A stretch of DNA of 10,107 nt, from assembly GCA_030746295.1 (NCBI GenBank), contig JASLMY010000180.1, positions 1 to 10,107 on the forward strand, written 5' to 3'. The position numbers were made by a program, and so were the translations under genes. Every line of letters begins with the position of its first letter. Positions within the stretch are counted from its first letter, which is position 1. The notes beneath the pieces were generated by a model. That model saw only the letters and a list, made by a program, of their open reading frames with translations. It was not told where the DNA came from and ran no database searches. This document shows positions 5,736 to 10,107 of the stretch, in pieces. Source of the stretch: Alphaproteobacteria bacterium. GTDB taxonomy: Bacteria > Pseudomonadota > Alphaproteobacteria > GCA-2731375.

Positions 5736-6219
5736 GCTTTAAATACTCTTCGTAAATATCATGGTTAGGAATGGCGTGTCCTCGCCAGCCTGGGGTATAG
5801 TGCTTAGCCCACGCTCCCTGTTCCCAATGTGTAATCGCTACCAACTCACCAGGAGTCTTGTTTGCGACGCTCCGCACCGCTTCTTCCAGTACGTCAGATT
5901 CTCGTCCAGGCGGAAGGTTTTGAAAAGCCTGAAACACATTCCTGACAGGCCCACTGCCAAACGCCTTTACACGATGATAAACAGACGGCAGGACTGGGCC
6001 ATAGTCCCATGCCTCGAAATTCTCGGCCACCAACGGCTGGTCTTCCCCATATCTTCCCATATAGACCATGTGCGCGAGATACAGAATCTTCTGGATTTCA
6101 AGATTGGAGACTCGCCAGTTACGGAGTTGACAGACTTTTTTGGCGGCCTCTGATGGAAGGATGGTCGACGCCGTCTGCGATGACGTATCGTCACCCCATC
6201 CTCCAAGAAACTCCGGCAT
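5725..6219 (-). CDS. Panacea/SocA-domain (DUF4065) protein, probable antitoxin
   Basis: 164 aa from ATG 6219, with AAAGAGGT about 10 nt upstream. A GTG at 6336 would add 39 residues but would read through the likely promoter. The domain covers about residues 22-162: SNLEIQKILYLAHMVYMGRYG (38-58), then LVAENFEAWDYGPVLPSVYHRVKAFGSGPV (63-92), the 'LQKLLY ... L..E.FEAW.YGPV.P.VY' signature of SocA/GepA-type proteins, and a C-terminal HWEQGAWAKHY...GWRGHAIPNHDIYEEYLK. SocA of Caulobacter is an antitoxin acting as a proteolytic adaptor, and Panacea domains neutralise many unrelated toxins in PanAT systems. Here the gene is first in the cargo operon and overlaps a membrane-protein gene by 11 nt, giving antitoxin-first order. 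The domain is secure; the antitoxin role is inferred. Confidence 0.85.
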   Translation of the reverse strand: MPEFLGGWGDDTSSQTASTILPSEAAKKVCQLRNWRVSNLEIQKILYLAHMVYMGRYGEDQPLVAENFEAWDYGPVLPSVYHRVKAFGSGPVRNVFQAFQNLPPGRESDVLEEAVRSVANKTPGELVAITHWEQGAWAKHYTPGWRGHAIPNHDIYEEYLKRVA

Positions 6220-6263
6220 GCGCCTTACCTCTTTCCTGACCCAGCTTGCACTGAATCGGAGAA

Positions 6264-6299
6264 ATTCTATCACTGACCGTGCTCGCTGAGCAATCGAGC
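6264..6299 (-). promoter_or_regulatory. Candidate cargo operon promoter with inverted repeat
   Basis: On the minus strand there is a -10-like TAGAAT (6269-6264), an 18-nt spacer, and a weak -35 TTGCTC (6293-6288). The -35 is embedded in an inverted repeat, gctcg (6281-6285) and cgagc (6295-6299). It would drive the Panacea and membrane-protein genes from inside the element. Weak match at -35, so tentative. Confidence 0.4.
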
Positions 6300-6354
6300 C
6301 GATTCGGGGCAGGGCGCGTGCGATGCGGGAGGCCACGTATCAATCCCGCCCATT

Positions 6355-6373
6355 TTCAAGCTGAGACACTACC
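6355..6373 (-). repeat. Right terminal inverted repeat of the element
   Basis: Minus-strand reading GGTAGTGTCTCAGCTTGAA, 18/19 identical to the left end. It supplies the last codons and the stop (TGA 6358-6356) of the interrupted methyltransferase gene. Confidence 0.9.
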
Positions 6374-7099
6374 CGGCGCCACCTTTCGGCCGACGACCAG
6401 GCTCGCCCGCTCCGGCGCCGGCAGTGGGCCCTCGGCCAGGGCCGCCTCGAGACGGCCCAGCCCGGCCCGAAAGGCCGCCTCCGGGATCTGGTGCAGGGCC
6501 GAGAAGGCCTTGTCGGCATAGGCCTTGGCATCGCTCAGAACGCGCGGCGTCTCGATAACGCGCTCCGCCGCCGCCTCGAAGCCGATCTCGGCCATGTGGC
6601 GCACCAGCTCCAGCGTGTCGGGATAACGGGCGATGTCGGCGGCCACGGTCTCGGGGAAGAAGCGGCTCAGCACCGGCCGAGCGCGAATGCCGGCATGGCT
6701 CTGCGTCACCGTGATCAGGTGTCCGCCCGCGCTTAGCACCCGCGCCGCCTCGCGGAAATGCGCTGCGGGTCGCGCCAGGTGGTGGATGACGTCGGTCGAG
6801 AAGACGAGATCGAAGACGCCGTCCCGGAACGGCAGGGCATGGGCGTCGCCGGCGACACAAGCGACCCCGCCGCCGAGCCGCCGGGCATGGCCGAGCATCG
6901 CCCGGCTCGGCTCCAGTCCGACGGCACGGCAGCCGGTGGCTTCAACCAGCGCCCGGCTGTGGTTGCCGGTGCCGGCGCCGACCTCGAGGATCAGGCTCCC
7001 CGACCCGACGCGGCCCGTCTCGCGAAGCGCCTCGACGGTGGCCGGACTGGCGGCGCGCCGGCGGACATAGGCGTCGGCAAGGGTGTCGTAGGTCGCCAT
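6356..7099 (-). CDS. Class I SAM-dependent methyltransferase, 3' end replaced by the IS terminal repeat
   Basis: 247 aa from the ATG at 7099 (MATYDTLADAY), preferred over the GTG at 7174 because the Methyltransf_11-type family begins near a Y-D-x-x-A segment and GGAGG lies upstream. Motif I is LILEVGAGTGNHSRAL (37-51) for SAM binding; the post-I acidic residue is in GLEPSRAML (61-69); motif II is GDAHALPFRDGVFDLVFSTDVIHHL (84-108). The acceptor is unknown (small molecule likely). The last residues (GSVSA) are encoded by the transposon end. Joining the flanks over one target-site copy changes only the tail to VAPGPLS and stop, so the enzyme core is intact and probably still active. Before the insertion it lay 30 nt upstream of the flavin oxidoreductase in the same orientation, so it was probably the first gene of that operon. 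Confidence 0.9.
   Translation of the reverse strand: MATYDTLADAYVRRRAASPATVEALRETGRVGSGSLILEVGAGTGNHSRALVEATGCRAVGLEPSRAMLGHARRLGGGVACVAGDAHALPFRDGVFDLVFSTDVIHHLARPAAHFREAARVLSAGGHLITVTQSHAGIRARPVLSRFFPETVAADIARYPDTLELVRHMAEIGFEAAAERVIETPRVLSDAKAYADKAFSALHQIPEAAFRAGLGRLEAALAEGPLPAPERASLVVGRKVAPGSVSA
6374..6381. repeat. Right target-site duplication copy
   Basis: cggcgcca, directly outside the right terminal repeat; 7/8 match to cggcccca at the left end. Confidence 0.65.
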
Positions 7100-7206
7100 T
7101 CCGGCGTCCGCCTCCACGGCTTTATGGCCCGGTCGATTCGTGAGAATGTAGCGCGGCTCGGAGCCATATCGCACCGGGTATCGCCAGGCAGGGGAGCGTC
7201 GCCCGC
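7100..7206. other. Divergent intergenic region
   Basis: 107 bp between the methyltransferase (minus) and the molybdenum enzyme (plus). It must hold outward promoters, but I see no convincing -35/-10 pair. Ribosome sites are visible at both edges: GGAGG on the minus side and GGGGAG about 11 nt before the ATG at 7207 on the plus side. Confidence 0.5.
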
Positions 7207-9288
7207 ATGAACGTCAGACCGGAAATCCGACCCAGCGCCTGCCCGCACGACTGCCCGTCGACCTGCGCGCTGGAGGTCGAGCGGCTGGACGCGCGGACCA
7301 TCGGCCGGGTCCGGGGTGCCGCCGAAAACAGCTATACCGCGGGGGTAATCTGCGCCAAGGTCGCCCGCTACGCCGAGCGCATCCACCATCCCGACCGCCT
7401 GACCCGGCCGCTGCGGCGGGTCGGCGACAAGGGTTCGGCCGAGTTCCAGGAGATCTCGTGGGACGACGCCCTGGACGCGGCGGCCGAAGGCTTGCTTCGG
7501 GCCGAAGAGCGCCATGGTCCCGAGACCGTCTGGCCCTACTACTATGCCGGCACCATGGGGCTTGTGCAGCGCGACGGCATCAACCGACTGCGCCACGCCA
7601 AGAAGTATTCGGGCCAGCATTCGACGATTTGCGTCGCACCGTCGTTCAACGGCTTCATGGCCGGCACCGGCAAGCTCGCCGGCGCCGACCCGCGCGAGAT
7701 GGCGAAGTCGGACCTGCTGGTGATCTGGGGCACCAACCCGGTCAACACCCAGGTCAACGTCATGACCCACGCGACCCGGGCGCGGAAGGAGCGCGGCGCC
7801 AAGATCGTGGTCGTCGACGTCTACCGCACCGGCACCGCCGAGCAGGCGGACATGCACATCTGTGTCCGGCCCGGCACCGACGGCGCGCTCGCCTGCGCCG
7901 TCATGCACGTGCTCTTCCGCGACGGCCATGCCGACTGGGATTATCTCGAGAAGTACACCGACTGCCCGCGCGACCTCGGCGCCCACCTGCAGAGCCGGAC
8001 GCCCGAGTGGGCCGCCGCCATCACCGGCGTGCCGGCGGCCGAGATCGAGGCCTTCGCGGCCCTGATCGGCGGCACCGAGCGGGCCTTTTTCCGCCTCGGC
8101 TACGGCTTCGCCCGCCAGCGCAACGGCGCCTTCAACATGCACGCCGCCTCTTGCATCCCCGCCGTCACCGGAGCCTGGAAACACGAGGGCGGCGGCGCCT
8201 TCCACAACAACGGCGGCATCTATACCTGGGACAAGAGCCTGATCGAAGGCCTGGACGTCCGCGACGACACGGTCCGGGTGCTGGACCAGTCGCGGATCGG
8301 CCCGATCTTGCTGGGCGAGACCGACGCGCTGAAGGGCGGGCCACCGGTGACCGCGCTTTACATCCAGAACACCAACCCGATGATGGTGGCGCCCGACCTC
8401 AACAAGGTCCATTCCGGCTTCGCCCGCCACGACCTCTTCACGGTCGTGCACGAGCAGTTCCTGACCGAGACCGCGAAGATGGCCGACATCGTGCTGCCGG
8501 CGACCATGTTCCTGGAGCACGACGACGTCTATCAGGGTGGCGGCCACCAGCATGTGGTGCTGGGGCCGAAGGTGATCGAGCCGCCCGACGGCTGCCGCTC
8601 CAACCACGAGGTCAACGCAGCCCTCGCCAAGCGGCTCGGCGCCGAGCACCCCGGCTTCGAGATGACGGCCTTGGAGATGATCGACGCGACGCTTGAGGCC
8701 TCGGGCTATGGCGGCGTCGAGGCGTTGCGCGAGCAGCGCTGGCTCGACTGCCAGCCAGACTTCGAGACCGCGCATTATTTGAACGGCTTCGCCAACCCGG
8801 ACGGCAAGTTCCACTTCCGCCCCGACTGGTCGCGTTTCACGCCTGCGGGATTCGGGCCCGAGGGCTGGGAGGCGCGCCGGCCGGCACTGCCCGACCACTG
8901 GCCGGTGATCGAGGAGGCGAGCACCGACAAGCCCTTCCGCATGACGACCTCGCCGGCCAGGAACTATCTCAACTCGTCCTTCACCGAGACCCCGACCTCG
9001 ATCGCGCGCGAGGGCCGGCCGACGGTGATGATCCACCCCGACGACGCCGCCCGTCTCGGCATCGCCGACGGCGCTCGGGTCCGGCTCGGCAACGACCGCG
9101 GCACCGTGGTGCTCCATGCCGAGCTCTTCGACGGCCTGCGCGCCGGCGTCGTCGTGGTCGAAAGCGTCTGGCCCAACCACGCCTTCGAGGAAGGCATCGG
9201 CATCAACGCGCTGACCGGCGCCGACCCCATCGCCCCCATCGGCGGCAGCGCCTTCCACGACAACGCCGTCTGGATTCGCCCGGCCTGA
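7207..9288 (+). CDS. Molybdopterin-dependent oxidoreductase (DMSO reductase superfamily, BisC-like)
   Basis: 693 aa. The N-terminal [4Fe-4S] site is complete: Cys12, Cys16 and Cys20 (CPHDCPSTC) and Cys49 (GVICAK). It is followed by RLTRPLRRVGDKG and the ISWDDALDAAAEGL helix typical of the superfamily. Molybdopterin-binding segments follow: SGQHSTIC (135-142; Cys142 is a candidate Mo ligand), LLVIWGTNPVNTQ, AKIVVVDVYRTGTA, and GALYIQNTNPMMVAPD-like text near residue 385. The C-terminal cofactor-capping beta-barrel domain contains MIHPDDAARLGIADGARVRL and the final GGSAFHDNAVWI. There is no twin-arginine signal or membrane segment, so it is cytosolic. No adjacent ferredoxin, quinol or membrane subunit lies in the window, so the electron partner and substrate are unknown. 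Unlinked in direction from the ureide genes. Confidence 0.93.
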   Translation: MNVRPEIRPSACPHDCPSTCALEVERLDARTIGRVRGAAENSYTAGVICAKVARYAERIHHPDRLTRPLRRVGDKGSAEFQEISWDDALDAAAEGLLRAEERHGPETVWPYYYAGTMGLVQRDGINRLRHAKKYSGQHSTICVAPSFNGFMAGTGKLAGADPREMAKSDLLVIWGTNPVNTQVNVMTHATRARKERGAKIVVVDVYRTGTAEQADMHICVRPGTDGALACAVMHVLFRDGHADWDYLEKYTDCPRDLGAHLQSRTPEWAAAITGVPAAEIEAFAALIGGTERAFFRLGYGFARQRNGAFNMHAASCIPAVTGAWKHEGGGAFHNNGGIYTWDKSLIEGLDVRDDTVRVLDQSRIGPILLGETDALKGGPPVTALYIQNTNPMMVAPDLNKVHSGFARHDLFTVVHEQFLTETAKMADIVLPATMFLEHDDVYQGGGHQHVVLGPKVIEPPDGCRSNHEVNAALAKRLGAEHPGFEMTALEMIDATLEASGYGGVEALREQRWLDCQPDFETAHYLNGFANPDGKFHFRPDWSRFTPAGFGPEGWEARRPALPDHWPVIEEASTDKPFRMTTSPARNYLNSSFTETPTSIAREGRPTVMIHPDDAARLGIADGARVRLGNDRGTVVLHAELFDGLRAGVVVVESVWPNHAFEEGIGINALTGADPIAPIGGSAFHDNAVWIRPA

Positions 9289-9340
9289 GGCATCAAGCCG
9301 CGACACTTCGGCAGTCGTTGGAAGCCCAGGGAGCCTCTGG

Positions 9341-9360
9341 ATGCCCGCGTTCGCGGGCAT
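9341..9360. repeat. REP-like palindrome, possible bidirectional terminator
   Basis: ATGCCCGCG (9341-9349), TT, CGCGGGCAT (9352-9360): a perfect 9-bp-arm palindrome flanked by the familiar 'ctgg...gacgg' context of a repeat scattered in many alphaproteobacterial genomes. It sits between two convergent genes (stops at 9288 and 9379), the usual place for such repeats. It has no U-tract, so a terminator role is uncertain. Confidence 0.7.
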
Positions 9361-9378
9361 GACGGCGGAGGTTGGCCG

Positions 9379-10107
9379 CTACCACCCCGCACCGGCCGGG
9401 CGCTCGATGGCGTCGAGGAAGCCCATGATCTCGCCGTGCAGGGCGGGGCCGGCGGTGATGATGGAGGTGTGCTCGGGCACCGGCCGGTTGTAGATGAAGC
9501 TCGCGCCCCGCGAGGTCGTCGCCCGGCCGCCGGCCTCGGCCACGATCAGCTCAGCCGCGGCGATGTCCCAATCGCTCTTCCGGGTCAGCGACAGGCAGGC
9601 GTCGTGGCGGCCGGCGGCGACCAGGCAAGCGCGGTAGGCGATCGAGTTGATGGTGGCGAAATTCGCGCCACGGGGCGGTGCCGGCCAGCCGGCACGCTCG
9701 AAGATCCGCTTGCCCGAGATCAGCCGCGCGCCTTCGAATGTCGGCTGCGACGAGACCCGGATCGGCTCGCCATTGAGGCGGGCGCCGCCGCCGGCGATGG
9801 CATCGAAGAACTCCTCCGTCGCCGGGTTGTAGACCACGCCCACGACCGGCCGCTCCGCCTCCACCAGCGCGACCGAGACGGTGAATTCAGGCTTGCGGCG
9901 AATGAAGGCGCGGGTGCCGTCGATCGGGTCGACGACCCAGAGCCGGTCCGCGTCGAGCCGTTCCGGCGCATCGGTCGATTCCTCCGAGAGCCAGCCGTAG
10001 CCCGGCCGGGCGTCGCGCAAGCGCTCCTCCAGCAAGTCGTTGACGGCGTGGTCGGCCTCGGAGACCGGGTCGCCCGGCTCCTTCTCCCAATGGCGGACAT
10101 CGCCGCG
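9379..10107 (-). CDS. Inositol monophosphatase-family phosphatase (CysQ-like), N-terminus cut by window edge
   Basis: 242 residues to a TAG stop; the frame is still open at the right window edge. It contains the family's metal and catalytic elements: DPVSEADHAVNDLL (13-26), GWLSEEST (38-45) with the metal-binding Glu pair, WVVDPIDGTRAFIR (57-70) with Asp60, Asp63 and Thr65, and SDWDIAAAELIVAEAGG with the third metal Asp. IMPases are about 250-280 aa, so only some 20-40 residues are missing. It removes a phosphate from inositol phosphate, histidinol phosphate or 3'-phosphoadenosine 5'-phosphate; the sequence does not settle which, although the length and motif spacing resemble CysQ/3'(2'),5'-bisphosphate nucleotidases. 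Convergent with the molybdenum enzyme. A TTG at 10035 is not the start because similarity continues upstream. Confidence 0.9.
   Translation of the reverse strand, partial: RGDVRHWEKEPGDPVSEADHAVNDLLEERLRDARPGYGWLSEESTDAPERLDADRLWVVDPIDGTRAFIRRKPEFTVSVALVEAERPVVGVVYNPATEEFFDAIAGGGARLNGEPIRVSSQPTFEGARLISGKRIFERAGWPAPPRGANFATINSIAYRACLVAAGRHDACLSLTRKSDWDIAAAELIVAEAGGRATTSRGASFIYNRPVPEHTSIITAGPALHGEIMGFLDAIERPAGAGW

Larger units (their letters stand above)
3077..6373. mobile_element. IS1-family transposable element with a 2.3 kb cargo (probable two toxin-antitoxin-like modules)
   Basis: The element is bounded by 19-bp inverted repeats matching at 18/19, with 8-bp near-identical direct repeats outside. 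It contains an IS1-family transposase against the left end plus five further minus-strand genes. A simple IS1-family copy is about 0.8-1.2 kb; this is 3297 bp, and I could find no second internal copy of the terminal repeat near 3970-4080. The cargo therefore appears to share the transposase's own ends instead of being a separate insertion beside a simple IS. Cargo composition is clearly more AT-rich than both flanks, supporting an outside origin. Rejoining the flanks across one copy of the duplication restores a continuous methyltransferase reading frame ending in TGA (3056-3054), which supports the boundaries. Mobility today is not shown. Confidence 0.85.

Noticed and set aside
6220..6336. 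N-terminal extension of the Panacea protein from a GTG
   Set aside because: It would cover the probable promoter and has no family similarity; the ATG at 6219 has a good ribosome site.
6991..9360. 789-residue open frame on the minus strand opposite the molybdenum enzyme
   Set aside because: It is fully antisense to a gene with complete family motifs, has the low-complexity Ala/Gly/Val/Asp/Arg composition of a GC-rich shadow, and begins inside the REP-like palindrome (MPANAG...).

Overview
The window reads as chromosome from a GC-rich alphaproteobacterium (Rhodospirillales- or Rhizobiales-like). The grounds are the very GC-rich codon use of the outer genes, the ATGA-overlapping operon, and a REP-like palindrome (ATGCCCGCG-TT-CGCGGGCAT) of a type common in that group. 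The taxonomic call is an inference. Two kinds of DNA are present: a GC-rich metabolic backbone, and a visibly more AT-rich 3.3 kb insertion that splits it.

Backbone, left part (minus strand, transcribed right to left): a class I SAM methyltransferase (6356-7099), then after the insertion a luciferase-like flavin oxidoreductase (2022-3023), an M20-family N-carbamoyl-amino-acid / allantoate amidohydrolase (730-2025), and a dihydroorotase/allantoinase/hydantoinase-like amidohydrolase that runs off the left edge (1-701). The oxidoreductase and M20 genes overlap by ATGA. The last three look like a catabolic operon for a cyclic ureide, hydantoin or pyrimidine-like ring: oxidation, ring opening, then removal of the carbamoyl group. 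The exact substrate cannot be read from the sequence.

Insertion (3077-6373, 3297 bp): both ends carry a 19-bp inverted repeat (18/19 match, starting GGTAGTGTCTCAG), flanked by 8-bp near-direct repeats (cggcccca / cggcgcca). At the left end is an IS1-family DDE transposase whose stop codon lies in the inverted repeat. The other 2.3 kb is cargo, all on the minus strand. In transcription order it comprises a Panacea/SocA-domain (DUF4065) protein; an overlapping 108-aa two-helix membrane protein (together a probable PanAT-type toxin-antitoxin pair); a small basic KGG-type protein; a 114-aa protein; and an overlapping MqsA/HigA-like HTH regulator (probably a second toxin-antitoxin-like pair). A strong hairpin terminator separates the cargo from the transposase promoter. 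Several perfect or near-perfect palindromes lie at the cargo promoters. I read this as an IS1-family transposable unit carrying two addiction or defence modules, inserted in the last codons of the methyltransferase gene.

Backbone, right part: a plus-strand molybdopterin oxidoreductase (7207-9288), diverging from the methyltransferase; a REP-like palindrome between convergent genes; and a minus-strand inositol-monophosphatase/CysQ-like phosphatase truncated by the right edge (9379-10107).

There is no gene-free stretch longer than about 140 bases. No tRNA, rRNA or CRISPR array was seen.
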